Source of the DNA: Fulvivirgaceae bacterium JP3-4
GTDB lineage: Bacteria; Bacteroidota; Bacteroidia; Cytophagales; Cyclobacteriaceae
Length of the DNA stretch: 64,000 bases
Assembly: GCA_029309925.1 (NCBI GenBank)
Contig: JARKND010000005.1
Location: 186,001 to 250,000 of the forward strand
Direction of reading: 5' to 3'
In this document: positions 49,995 through 58,356 of the stretch, piece after piece
Layout of the letters: each line of letters begins with the position of its first letter
Position numbering within the stretch: the stretch's first letter is position 1
Notes under the pieces: model-generated
Told to the model about the DNA's origin: nothing
The model's database searches: none
The model's input: only the letters and a program-made list of their open reading frames with translations
Translations under genes and position numbers: made by a program

Positions 49995-52799
49995 TTAGAA
50001 TTTTAACGCAACACCGACCGTTACATACTGTCCATTGCGTGTGCTTCTGACAATCTTGTTTGTTGATGCATCCGTCACATCGTTGTCGAGATTTGCATCT
50101 TCGCGGATATACGAGCGTGAGTTCAATACATCGCTGATCCCAAAGCGAATGTCAGCACGCTGAGTAATGCGCTTCGAGAATGTGATGTCCAAAGCATGTC
50201 GCGGCATTTCCCACCAGCTGGGTTGCCCAGGCAGACCAACGAATGCAATACGTTTTCCGAAAATATTGTACTGCACGTTAGCCTGGATACCTTTCTCTTC
50301 ATCATCATAGAATAATCCGGCATTGATGATGTAAGGCGATTGACCCTGCATCGGTCGTGATTCGACCTCTTGCAGTGTGCCATCGTTCACAAGATTGATC
50401 TGGCTGACGATGTACGCAGCGTTGAATACAACTGAGGTGTTATTGAGCAGACGGCTAGATGATGTGTATGCCAGCGACTTCCTGATCTCGATCTCCGCAC
50501 CGTAGCTTATTGCTTTATCAGCGTTGTTGAAAAGGAAAACGGGATTGTCTGTTCCGTTATCGATGTTCGTTTCGATTGGATTATCAAAATGCTTGAAGAA
50601 TAACCCAGCTGACAAAAATTCCGCGGGGGTTGGATATTTTTCCCACCGCAGGTCGACATTCTGAATGTTCGCGATGGTCAGGTTTGGATTGCCGAGTACA
50701 TCAGCCTGATTGTCGAAATCGTAGAAGGAGAAAGGCGCAAGCTCCCTGAACTCCGGACGATTTACTGTTTTGCTATACGCCAGTCGCAGGAGCGAAGTTG
50801 TATTTAAATTGTAAGACAGGTTTACGGAAGGAAGAATGCTCGTGACCGGATTGTTCACGCTTGCTGCACCCGGGCCCACCGGAGTTTCAAGTTTCTGAAT
50901 ATTGTGTTCCACGCGAACGCCAGGTATTACCCTGATCTTTTCCGACAACGGCATGTTCAGTGTGGTGTATGCAGCGCCAAGAACATTTGTCGCATCGTAA
51001 GAGTCGGTGACATTTGTGTTTTCGGAAATAATATGTCCTCCGCGGAAAGCAACGTTCGATGGATCAAAGATCTGATCATATGGAAGATTTCCGATCGCGG
51101 GATCGAAGCCGTCACGCGCGATATGACCGATGGAGCGCGCATCGAATGTACGGGCTTTGTATTCGAACCAATACCCGGTCTTGAAAACAAAAGCTTCGTT
51201 GAATGATGTTGGGTTGTTGAACTTTAGTTCAAAGTCCACGCGGTTCGTTGCATTGAACTCATTCAGATCCTGGTAGAATCGCGCAGCATTTGACGCACTT
51301 GTTGATGAGGGCACCACGACCATAAATGGCGTTTCTTCTGTTGCTCCGATTTGCCGCGCAGTAACAAGGCGTTTCCAGTCCGGTTCGCTTCTGTTTGCAG
51401 ATGTATAGCCAACGATCCACGAGATCTTCGAACGGTCCTGTCGCAGTTCGTGCTTGCCTTCGAGCTGACCTGAGTAAATCTCACGGCCGATGTAACGCGA
51501 AGAATAGTTGCGATAGTGTTGCTCACGGAAATTGTTATCGCCTTCGCGGATAGTAGTCTGCGTTGTACCGATCCTGTTGTAAAGGTTCTTGAATTCAATA
51601 CGACTCTTTTCACCGTAGCGGATAGTCCAGTTGCTCAGCACGCCAATTCTCACATTGTTGGTGAACACATCGTCATTATAGTTGAAGAAGGTTTCACTGG
51701 TGAAATCATCTGCGTAATTAAAATAGCGGTTGAATTCAATTTCGTTGAACTGATTGGTGTTGCTGTAATTCAATGAGTTTACAGTGTTGACGGTGATGCT
51801 GCCGATTGAAAAGCTTCTGCCCAGGTCTGCACTCATGCGGACGTCAGGCTTTACGCTGATGTTTTCGAGCGCCCAGGTATTTTGAAACTTGCGGCTTTCT
51901 GCTTCAATCCGATTAACGTCAAATCCGAGTTGGCTGTAGTTTGATGGCGCACCATCAGGCAGTGACCTGAAACCATTATCGAATCCAAGAAATTCGGTGT
52001 TGGATCGCTGTTGCGTCTGGCGATCCGTAAATGTTGTATTGAAGCGATAACCTCCGCCTACTGAAATGTTGAAGAAATTTTCGTCCGGCACACTTTTCGT
52101 GTCAACCTGAATTACTGAGCCAGCAAAATCTCCCGGCAATTCGGCTGAGCCGGATTTGTAAATGAGCATGCGGTCTATCAACCCGCTGGGAACAATATCA
52201 AATGAAAATGCACGTACATCCGTTTCGGTTGACGGTGCAAGTACACCATTGAGCAAAACATTGCTGTAGCGTGATGACAGTCCGCGCACAACAACGAAGC
52301 GATTGTCCTGCAGAGTTACGCCCGGAACACGCCTCACCACCTGCGCAGCGTCTCGATCCTGTGACATTGAAATCTGCTGAGCGGAAATTCCACTGACAAC
52401 AAGCTTGCTCTCTTTAATTGCAGAGATCAGCGAAAGGTCGTTGTTGATTTCCCGCGTCCCGGTAATCACCACTTCCTGCAGTTCAGAAACATCTTCCTGC
52501 ATCTGCACCTGGATCGTTGATATCTTGCCGCCTTCCACAATAACATCGGGAACCGTATGTGCTTTATACGTCACGAAAGTAATGGTGAGGTTGTAGGTTC
52601 CAGGCTTTACATTGGGAATAGAAAACTTTCCGTCAATGTCGGTAGGCGATCCCACCGAAGTGCCTTGGATCACAACGTTGGCACCAACAACGGTTTCACC
52701 GGTTTTTGCATCCGTTACCGTTCCGGCAATGGTGCCGTTTTGCGCAAACGCACAGAAGCTGATGAAAACAATGGCCAGGGTGAGCAGACTTCGCAACAT
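49995..52799 (-). CDS. TonB-dependent receptor with carboxypeptidase-regulatory-like domain
   Basis: A 934-residue outer-membrane receptor. Signal peptide at residues 1-20 (LLTLAIVFISFCAFAQ), a carboxypeptidase D regulatory-like domain at 21-105 (GTIAGTVTDAKTGETVVGANVV), a plug domain at about 125-240 (DAAQVVRRVPGVTLQDNRFVV, GLSSRYSNVLLNGV) and a 22-strand barrel ending VTVGVALKF with terminal Phe. SusC-type receptors are longer; this is the shorter general type. The ATG at 52799 was preferred to a TTG at 52832. On the minus strand GACCTTTG near 52815-52822 may be a one-mismatch -7 element. It lies upstream of the surface lipoprotein, its probable partner. Confidence 0.92.
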   Translation of the reverse strand: MLRSLLTLAIVFISFCAFAQNGTIAGTVTDAKTGETVVGANVVIQGTSVGSPTDIDGKFSIPNVKPGTYNLTITFVTYKAHTVPDVIVEGGKISTIQVQMQEDVSELQEVVITGTREINNDLSLISAIKESKLVVSGISAQQISMSQDRDAAQVVRRVPGVTLQDNRFVVVRGLSSRYSNVLLNGVLAPSTETDVRAFSFDIVPSGLIDRMLIYKSGSAELPGDFAGSVIQVDTKSVPDENFFNISVGGGYRFNTTFTDRQTQQRSNTEFLGFDNGFRSLPDGAPSNYSQLGFDVNRIEAESRKFQNTWALENISVKPDVRMSADLGRSFSIGSITVNTVNSLNYSNTNQFNEIEFNRYFNYADDFTSETFFNYNDDVFTNNVRIGVLSNWTIRYGEKSRIEFKNLYNRIGTTQTTIREGDNNFREQHYRNYSSRYIGREIYSGQLEGKHELRQDRSKISWIVGYTSANRSEPDWKRLVTARQIGATEETPFMVVVPSSTSASNAARFYQDLNEFNATNRVDFELKFNNPTSFNEAFVFKTGYWFEYKARTFDARSIGHIARDGFDPAIGNLPYDQIFDPSNVAFRGGHIISENTNVTDSYDATNVLGAAYTTLNMPLSEKIRVIPGVRVEHNIQKLETPVGPGAASVNNPVTSILPSVNLSYNLNTTSLLRLAYSKTVNRPEFRELAPFSFYDFDNQADVLGNPNLTIANIQNVDLRWEKYPTPAEFLSAGLFFKHFDNPIETNIDNGTDNPVFLFNNADKAISYGAEIEIRKSLAYTSSSRLLNNTSVVFNAAYIVSQINLVNDGTLQEVESRPMQGQSPYIINAGLFYDDEEKGIQANVQYNIFGKRIAFVGLPGQPSWWEMPRHALDITFSKRITQRADIRFGISDVLNSRSYIREDANLDNDVTDASTNKIVRSTRNGQYVTVGVALKF

Positions 52800-52912
52800 A
52801 TACTTTGATTTGCTGCAAAGGTCCGTATTCAATATTACCTGACATGAACCCCTGTGTTACGAAATTGTTAATCTAAGGGAAAGGGAAAGTGAATTGAAGG
52901 CTATCGCTGTTA

Positions 52913-52974
52913 GCTATGGCTATGGCCAAAAGCTATAGCGTGCTTTGGCTGTTGGCATGGCCAAAAGCTATAGC
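52913..52974. repeat. GGCTATGGC/GCTATAGC word-repeat hairpin after moxR
   Basis: GCTATGGCTATGGCC (52913-52927), AAAAGCTATAGC, TTTGGCTGTTGGCATGGCC and a second AAAAGCTATAGC run up to the stop codon of the second moxR gene. The words can pair with each other in several registers. Very similar words occur at 63617-63659. Confidence 0.55.
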
Positions 52975-53961
52975 CTATTTATTGATCGGAATTTTTGTCA
53001 ACAGCACCTTGATGATGTCGGTAGTCTTCACGTTGTCAGCTTCTGCTTCATAGTTCAGAAGGATGCGATGGTTCATCACATCGAGCGCCACTTCCTTAAT
53101 ATCTTCAGGTAGTACATAGTCGCGGCCGTCCATATAGGCCATCGCCTTTGATGCGAGGTTCAGGTTAATACTCGCGCGCGGAGAAGCACCAAACTGAATG
53201 TATTGCGCCTGCTCATTCAGCTTATATTCAAGAGGCTTGCGCGTTGCATAAACCAGTTCGATGATGTAATTCTCAAGTGACTCAGAGATCTTCACTTTGT
53301 TCACGCCTTCGCGGATTGAGAAGATATCTTCTTTCGTGAGCACCTGGTTCACTTCATACTTGAAGGTCATGTTTGAAATCCTTCGCATTACCTCGAGCTC
53401 CTGCTGCTTTGTCGGATAATTGACTGAAACTTTCAGCATGAAGCGGTCAACCTGTGCTTCAGGAAGCGGATAGGTTCCCTCCTGATCGACCGGGTTTTGT
53501 GTTGCCATGACCAGGAAAGGTCTGTCGAGCTTGAAGGTGGTCTCTCCGATGGTAACGGTTTTTTCCTGCATGGCTTCGAGCAATGCGGATTGCACTTTTG
53601 CCGGAGAGCGGTTGATCTCATCTGCAAGAATGATGTTGGCGAAGATCGGTCCTTTTTTCACTTCAAATTTTCCGTCCTTCTGATTGTAGATCATCGTTCC
53701 GACAAGGTCCGCTGGAAGAAGGTCAGGCGTAAACTGGATGCGTTGAAAATCGAGATGCAGCACCTGAGCGAGTGTACTTACCGTCAGTGTCTTTGCAAGA
53801 CCCGGCACGCCTTCAAGAAGAATGTGGCCGTTGGTAAATAGTCCGACCAAAAGCCGGTTCACCATATATTCCTGACCGACAACTACCTTACTTACTTCGC
53901 GTATTACCTGGCTTATCTTCTGCTTGTGTTCCTGGTGGTGCTCTGCGACAACTGATTCCAT
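52975..53961 (-). CDS. MoxR family AAA+ ATPase (second copy)
   Basis: A 328-residue ATPase with Walker A LLEGVPGLAKTLTVS near residue 53, Walker B ILADEINRSPAKVQ near 111, sensor-1 VMATQNPVDQEGTYPLPEAQVDRF and the C-terminal GASPRASINLNLASKAMAYMDGRDY. It is about as long as the first copy at 22787-23764 but only moderately similar. Its usual DUF58 or VWA partner is not adjacent; its neighbours are a TonB receptor gene and a divergent transglutaminase-like gene. The TAG stop lies in the word-repeat hairpin. Confidence 0.92.
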   Translation of the reverse strand: MESVVAEHHQEHKQKISQVIREVSKVVVGQEYMVNRLLVGLFTNGHILLEGVPGLAKTLTVSTLAQVLHLDFQRIQFTPDLLPADLVGTMIYNQKDGKFEVKKGPIFANIILADEINRSPAKVQSALLEAMQEKTVTIGETTFKLDRPFLVMATQNPVDQEGTYPLPEAQVDRFMLKVSVNYPTKQQELEVMRRISNMTFKYEVNQVLTKEDIFSIREGVNKVKISESLENYIIELVYATRKPLEYKLNEQAQYIQFGASPRASINLNLASKAMAYMDGRDYVLPEDIKEVALDVMNHRILLNYEAEADNVKTTDIIKVLLTKIPINK

Positions 53962-54206
53962 TGAGTGAGAATTAAATACTGTTCTAAAAACCGCTAAAAA
54001 TAGCAGTTAAATGTTTATTCCAGCGAAATTATTTGACAGACCGTTATTCAGGAACTTTAAAGGCATAAACGCGCGAAATTTTGTGTTTTTGAGCATTTTC
54101 CTATACCTGACGTTGGGGCAGAGCGGCTGCGTGGTGCTGGTGAACTAAGTACGGAAACTTATTCATTAAATCGCCAGTTAAACTCGCTCAGGTGAGGGAC
54201 TAATAT

Positions 54207-54214
54207 TATTTTTG
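54207..54214 (+). promoter_or_regulatory. Candidate -7 element
   Basis: TATTTTTG, a full TAnnTTTG match, 28 bases before the ATG at 54243. No clear -33 element. Confidence 0.4.
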
Positions 54215-54242
54215 ATAACGTGTGATTAACATTGGCTTAAAC

Positions 54243-55079
54243 ATGAATTGGATGGTGGCGTTTCTCCTTTTGCCAATAATTGCCTTTGGCCAGGCAGCGC
54301 CATCGGTGTCACCAGAAGAAAAAACGGAACAGCAACTGCAACTCTACCTGGCGTCTGAAGCAGGCAACGTACAGCCCTCAACAGATCGCGTTATGAAATT
54401 TATTGAGCGGCTTGGTGACGATCCACGAGCTTACGCTAATCACCAGCAGACTTTTGTACGTCAGATCTTTGTAAAGTCACACTCCCGCTTTTTGCGAACC
54501 TTCAAGCCAAACGCAACTTTCTCTCAGCTCTTCAGCAATGGAAACTACAATTGCCTCACGGCTACGGCTCTGATAGCTACAACGCTTCAACATTTTGGCT
54601 ACACGTTTCGCATGTTTGAGACCACCCATCATATCTTCATCCTGGTTGACACCGACCGCGGCACCACGTTGTTGGAAACGACAGACCCGTTCACGGGATT
54701 TATTACCGATTCAAAAATCATCGACCAGAGAGTTGCCACCTACAAATCGGCAACGCACAGCAAGACTGACTCTCGCGTTATCCACTACGAGTTTCAAACA
54801 CCAGTCTTTAAGGAAGTCACACTAAACAATCTTGCAGGATTGCTCCATTTTAACCTTTCGGTGAATGCATACAACGATAAGAACTTCACGGACGCGACCA
54901 GTCACCTCGAACTGGCGACCCAGACCTATCAATCTTCACGTGTGCCTGAATTCGCAGATGTTATACGAGTCACACTTAAAGAGCTGAATGTACCCGATGC
55001 TGCCGCATTGACATCGCGGCTTCAAAAAGTGAGGAAAGCTTCCGAAGAAGCGAGTGCCGCTGTAAAATTTATCCCGTGA
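54243..55079 (+). CDS. Secreted transglutaminase/cysteine-protease-like protein
   Basis: A 278-residue product with a signal peptide (WMVAFLLLPIIAFGQ). A possible papain-like triad is visible: Cys in SNGNYNCLTATALIATTL near residue 100, His in FETTHHIFILVDTDRG near 127-128 and Asp in LLETTDPFTG near 145. This order and spacing recall bacterial transglutaminase-like proteins. The C-terminal 90 residues look helical (FNLSVNAYNDKNFTDATSHLELA), like a TPR-type tail. The ATG at 54243 was preferred to a GTG at 54222. It overlaps the phosphoesterase gene by GTGA and is divergent from the second moxR gene. Confidence 0.7.
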   Translation: MNWMVAFLLLPIIAFGQAAPSVSPEEKTEQQLQLYLASEAGNVQPSTDRVMKFIERLGDDPRAYANHQQTFVRQIFVKSHSRFLRTFKPNATFSQLFSNGNYNCLTATALIATTLQHFGYTFRMFETTHHIFILVDTDRGTTLLETTDPFTGFITDSKIIDQRVATYKSATHSKTDSRVIHYEFQTPVFKEVTLNNLAGLLHFNLSVNAYNDKNFTDATSHLELATQTYQSSRVPEFADVIRVTLKELNVPDAAALTSRLQKVRKASEEASAAVKFIP

Positions 55080-55765
55080 AGCCGAGAACATTTGTACTGG
55101 GTGATATTCACGGAGCACACCGCGCTATGATTCAATGTTTCGAGCGCGCAAATTTTAATCGCGATGTTGATCATCTGATCGCACTTGGCGATGTGGCCGA
55201 TGGCTGGCCTGAAACGAAAGCCTGCATCGATGAACTTCTTAAGGTGAAGAATCTTACGTTCATCCTCGGCAACCATGATTACTGGACACTGGAGTGGATG
55301 GAAACAGGAACGATCGAAAGTGTGTGGTTTGCGCAGGGTGGAAAAGCTACCGTAGAAAGCTACCGCTATGGTGTTCCCTCTGAACACGTTTCATTTTTGA
55401 AGCAAGCGCTTCCCTACTACCAACTGGGGCAAAAGCTTTTTGTTCATGCCGGTGTCATTCGGGGAATGCCGCTGGAACATCATTCGCTTCAGACATTGCT
55501 TTGGGATCGGAACCTGAGCCGCGAGGCGATTCAATACCATCAACTTGGGTTGAGAAAAAAGATTACGGATTTTGAAGCCGTCTATATTGGTCACACACCC
55601 ATCAGCGGTGGCAGGCCCGTCAAAGCATGTGATGTGTGGCTGATGGACACGGGCGCTGGTTGGTCGGGCGTATTGTCTATTATGAACGTTGAGACAGAGG
55701 AATTTTTTACGAGTGATCCGGTTCCGGACTTGTATCCCGGTGTGGAAGGACGAAGACGCGGCTAA
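55076..55765 (+). CDS. Metallophosphoesterase (serine/threonine phosphatase-like)
   Basis: A 229-residue cytoplasmic enzyme with the five metallophosphoesterase blocks: GDIHGAHRAM near residue 8, GDVADGWPE near 39, GNHDYWT near 64, FVHAGVIRGM near 122 and YIGHTPISGG near 163. The order fits PPP-type phosphatases and bis(5'-nucleosyl)-tetraphosphatase relatives; the substrate is unknown. The GTG start shares GTGA with the stop of the upstream gene, so the two are coupled. Confidence 0.88.
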   Translation: MKPRTFVLGDIHGAHRAMIQCFERANFNRDVDHLIALGDVADGWPETKACIDELLKVKNLTFILGNHDYWTLEWMETGTIESVWFAQGGKATVESYRYGVPSEHVSFLKQALPYYQLGQKLFVHAGVIRGMPLEHHSLQTLLWDRNLSREAIQYHQLGLRKKITDFEAVYIGHTPISGGRPVKACDVWLMDTGAGWSGVLSIMNVETEEFFTSDPVPDLYPGVEGRRRG

Positions 55766-55766
55766 G

Positions 55767-56462
55767 TCACTTCCTTTGCAACGATCCTACCACCTGTTTC
55801 ATGGTCGTCAACTCAGCTTCTGAAATCAATTTTGTCGGAAGATGCTTCTGAGAAATGAAATTCAAATTCTCCTTTTTGAAAATTGTTGCATAGATGACCA
55901 TGGCAGCGAGATAACTGCCGTGGATAGAAGGATGAAAGCCGTCCGGGGAGTACAGCGGAAAATTCTTCTTCTTACTTAGAACTTGTTTCCACGCTTCCCC
56001 TGCGGGTAGAAGGATACTACTTGACGAATCAGCCGCCATCGCATATGAAAGAATTGCGTTATCAAAATCGAAACTTCGCTCAACGGAAGGCCAAACAGCG
56101 TAAAGGCACATTTGCGCTTGTCGCGACTGGCAAAGCGAACTGAAGCGCAGCGTGTACTCCATCAAATTCTGTCGACTTGTCTGCAATGCAGATGGACCCT
56201 GTTGAAAAATAACAAAGTCGTAACGTGTTTTTTCGAGTGCTCCAGAAACATTTTTTTCATTCCAGTGATCTTCAAGGGCGTAATTTGCGAAGGCAATCAT
56301 GTCCGCGTTTAACGTCACACCATCAGCTTTGGCGATCGACCGCACGAGAGATGGAAGGTCATTTGTATAGGTAAGACTGTTCCCAACAAACAGAATTTTG
56401 GTCTGGGCAGCACAGCCAGTGCTGATGATTATTAGGAAGTATCTGAAAACGTTGGCTATCAA
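55767..56462 (-). CDS. SGNH/GDSL-like hydrolase
   Basis: A 231-residue exported enzyme with a short hydrophobic N-terminus (VFRYFLIIISTGCAAQ) that may be a lipoprotein signal. Block I is ILFVGNSLTYTNDLPSLV, with the nucleophile Ser in GNSLT; block V is SPDGFHPSIHGS with Asp and His. The middle contains FVIFQQGPSALQ, in the place of blocks II-III. SGNH hydrolases act as esterases or deacetylases. The start overlaps the end of the exonuclease gene by four bases. Confidence 0.8.
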   Translation of the reverse strand: MIANVFRYFLIIISTGCAAQTKILFVGNSLTYTNDLPSLVRSIAKADGVTLNADMIAFANYALEDHWNEKNVSGALEKTRYDFVIFQQGPSALQTSRQNLMEYTLRFSSLCQSRQAQMCLYAVWPSVERSFDFDNAILSYAMAADSSSSILLPAGEAWKQVLSKKKNFPLYSPDGFHPSIHGSYLAAMVIYATIFKKENLNFISQKHLPTKLISEAELTTMKQVVGSLQRK

Positions 56463-57859
56463 TTTGCGAACGTAATAATCTCAGCTCCGCGGGGATTGGT
56501 AATATATGAGTTGATAAGATTTTGTACCGTAGGCGTTTCAGCACTCTTTCGCACGAAGTTTCGCGCAGCATCGATATCAGAAATTGAAACGTTGTTATCG
56601 AAGAAACCATAGCCCAGGTAATTCCCTTTTTCTACCAGCACAAGTGATTGCTCCTCGACATTCCTTCCTTTGCCGATGATGGCCACAGTACTTCCGGTTA
56701 CATAGAAAGATTGGATTGCTTCTTCAATTTTCTTGTTATACTTCGCTGGGGATTCAACATTCATGCAGGCGCCACAGCACTCACCCGTCTGGTAGTTGAA
56801 GCACAACCCTTTGGCTACTTGCAACCCGCAGAGCTTCGGGCAGAGGTCATAAGTTCTTACTTTCTCCCACAGGTAGTTCCACGCATCGCCTTTGGAGCTG
56901 AAGCGCTTCAGCGGACGGGAGCCGCGCGTCACCATGTTTACTGAAAAACGAAGGTAGCCGTTGCGATCTTCATAATCGTAAATGCCCCACTCCTCCACGC
57001 GGTATTTTTGCGCCTGGTTGTATTTCGGCCACAGCTTCCGGATTTCCTGCGATTCAAGGATGAGCGCAATAAGTTCATTGCCTGTGAGCTCATAGCTGAT
57101 ATGATGAATCTCATTGCGGATCTTCGATTTGCTCCATTCGCGCGAATCACCGGTAAAATGTCCTGCTATTCTCTTTTTGATATTGATCGCCTTGCCAACG
57201 TAAATAACTTTTCCGTGAGCATCGTGGAAATAGTACACCCCGCACTTTGCCGGGAGTTTGTCGAACTGTTCTTTTGGAAGATTTGGCGGAAGAATCGTTT
57301 CACCAGAATTGCGTTTCAGCGCTTTGATGATGTGGCTTTCGCGATCGCGCTGCAAAAGCTGATCGAATATCCTTACCGTTGCGGCTGCATCGCCTCCCGC
57401 CCGGTGGCGGTTCGTGATGGCAATGCCCAGACTCTCTGCAAGGCTTCCAAGGCTGTAAGAGCGCAATCCCGGAATGATCTTTCTGCTGAGGCGCACCGTA
57501 CATAATTTCTTCGACTGCCAGTTGATGCCGACTGATTCAAATTCTTTTTTGAGGAAAGAATAATCAAAATGAGCGTTGTGGGCCACAAAGACTTTTCCAT
57601 CCAGCCGGGCAAAAATATCTTTCGCTATCGCTTCAAATGAAGGAGCACTGAACACCATTTCCGATGTAATGCCTGTAAGACCAGTGATGTAGTAAGGAAT
57701 GTTTCGGCCGGGATTGATCAGGGTGTGAAAAGAATCCGTCACCTGCATGCCATCATGATGATAAATGGCAATCTCCGTTATGCGATGATTCGCTGCATAT
57801 CCGCCCGTAGTCTCAATGTCAACAATCGCATACATACATGGCAATTTAGAGTTTGACAT
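56459..57859 (-). CDS. DEDD exonuclease fused to a GIY-YIG nuclease domain
   Basis: A 466-residue DNA-repair-like protein. Residues 9-165 are a DnaQ/polymerase-III-epsilon-type 3'-5' exonuclease with AIVDIETTGG (Asp13, Glu15), AHNAHFDYSFLKKEF and HRAGGDAAATVRIF holding the DEDDh acids. Residues about 200-290 are a UvrC-like GIY-YIG domain: LPAKCGVYYFHDAHGKVIYVGKAINIKKR. The C-terminal third has four or five cysteines (LCPKLCGLQVAKGLCF, GECCGACMN) that may bind metal. The fusion occurs in other bacteria; it may act in repair together with the Uvr proteins. The ATG at 57859 is used; an ATG at 57835 would also keep the exonuclease motif. Confidence 0.85.
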   Translation of the reverse strand: MSNSKLPCMYAIVDIETTGGYAANHRITEIAIYHHDGMQVTDSFHTLINPGRNIPYYITGLTGITSEMVFSAPSFEAIAKDIFARLDGKVFVAHNAHFDYSFLKKEFESVGINWQSKKLCTVRLSRKIIPGLRSYSLGSLAESLGIAITNRHRAGGDAAATVRIFDQLLQRDRESHIIKALKRNSGETILPPNLPKEQFDKLPAKCGVYYFHDAHGKVIYVGKAINIKKRIAGHFTGDSREWSKSKIRNEIHHISYELTGNELIALILESQEIRKLWPKYNQAQKYRVEEWGIYDYEDRNGYLRFSVNMVTRGSRPLKRFSSKGDAWNYLWEKVRTYDLCPKLCGLQVAKGLCFNYQTGECCGACMNVESPAKYNKKIEEAIQSFYVTGSTVAIIGKGRNVEEQSLVLVEKGNYLGYGFFDNNVSISDIDAARNFVRKSAETPTVQNLINSYITNPRGAEIITFAN

Positions 57860-57901
57860 GTTGACTTAAAAGCAGATATTGATAGAAATTTTCGCATCCG
57901 G

Positions 57902-58264
57902 ATGAACATCATTATTCGCTTTTTGCTCAACGGGTTAGCCATCTTTCTTGCTGCATATCTGCTGAAACCCAGAGTTGAGGTTGATGGCTACGGAACAGCA
58001 TTGCTGGTCGCTTTCATCCTCTCGGTAGCCAATATCGTGGTGAAGCCCATCCTGATCGTTCTCACCATCCCCATAACGATACTTACGTTAGGGCTATTCC
58101 TGCTCGTGATCAATGCACTGATTATCCTGCTCGTAGACTATCTCGTTACCGACTTTTATGTTGACGGTTTCTGGTGGGCGTTGTTATTCAGCCTCATCCT
58201 GTCGATCTTCAACAGCTTGTTTGACGACCTCAGCAAAGACAAAAAACAAAATAGCAGGCAGTAG
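57902..58264 (+). CDS. PF04020 (phage holin 4-like) membrane protein
   Basis: A 120-residue protein with four hydrophobic segments (about 4-22, 32-52, 58-80 and 88-108), the pattern of the PF04020 family: FLLNGLAIFLAAYLLKPRVEVDGYGTALLVAFILSVAN in pieces, then VKPILIVLTIPITILTLGLFLLVINALIILLVD and WWALLFSLILSIFNSL. The family is common in chromosomes and has no proven phage role. It is divergent from the exonuclease gene. The spacer that follows, up to 58356, repeats AGTAGGCAAA twice. Confidence 0.85.
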   Translation: MNIIIRFLLNGLAIFLAAYLLKPRVEVDGYGTALLVAFILSVANIVVKPILIVLTIPITILTLGLFLLVINALIILLVDYLVTDFYVDGFWWALLFSLILSIFNSLFDDLSKDKKQNSRQ

Positions 58265-58356
58265 GCAAAATTGTAGTAGGCAAATGTGCTGCGTCTAAGA
58301 GGAGTATTGACATATCACCTTAGAAGGATTATCTTACTTATTCAACAAGCACGCCA

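Noticed and set aside
58307-58335. Sigma70-like promoter TTGACA, 17 bases, TATCTT before the PVC-type gene
   Set aside because: Geometry is good for E. coli, but the primary sigma factor of Bacteroidota prefers TTTG/TAnnTTTG. Kept only as a possibility.
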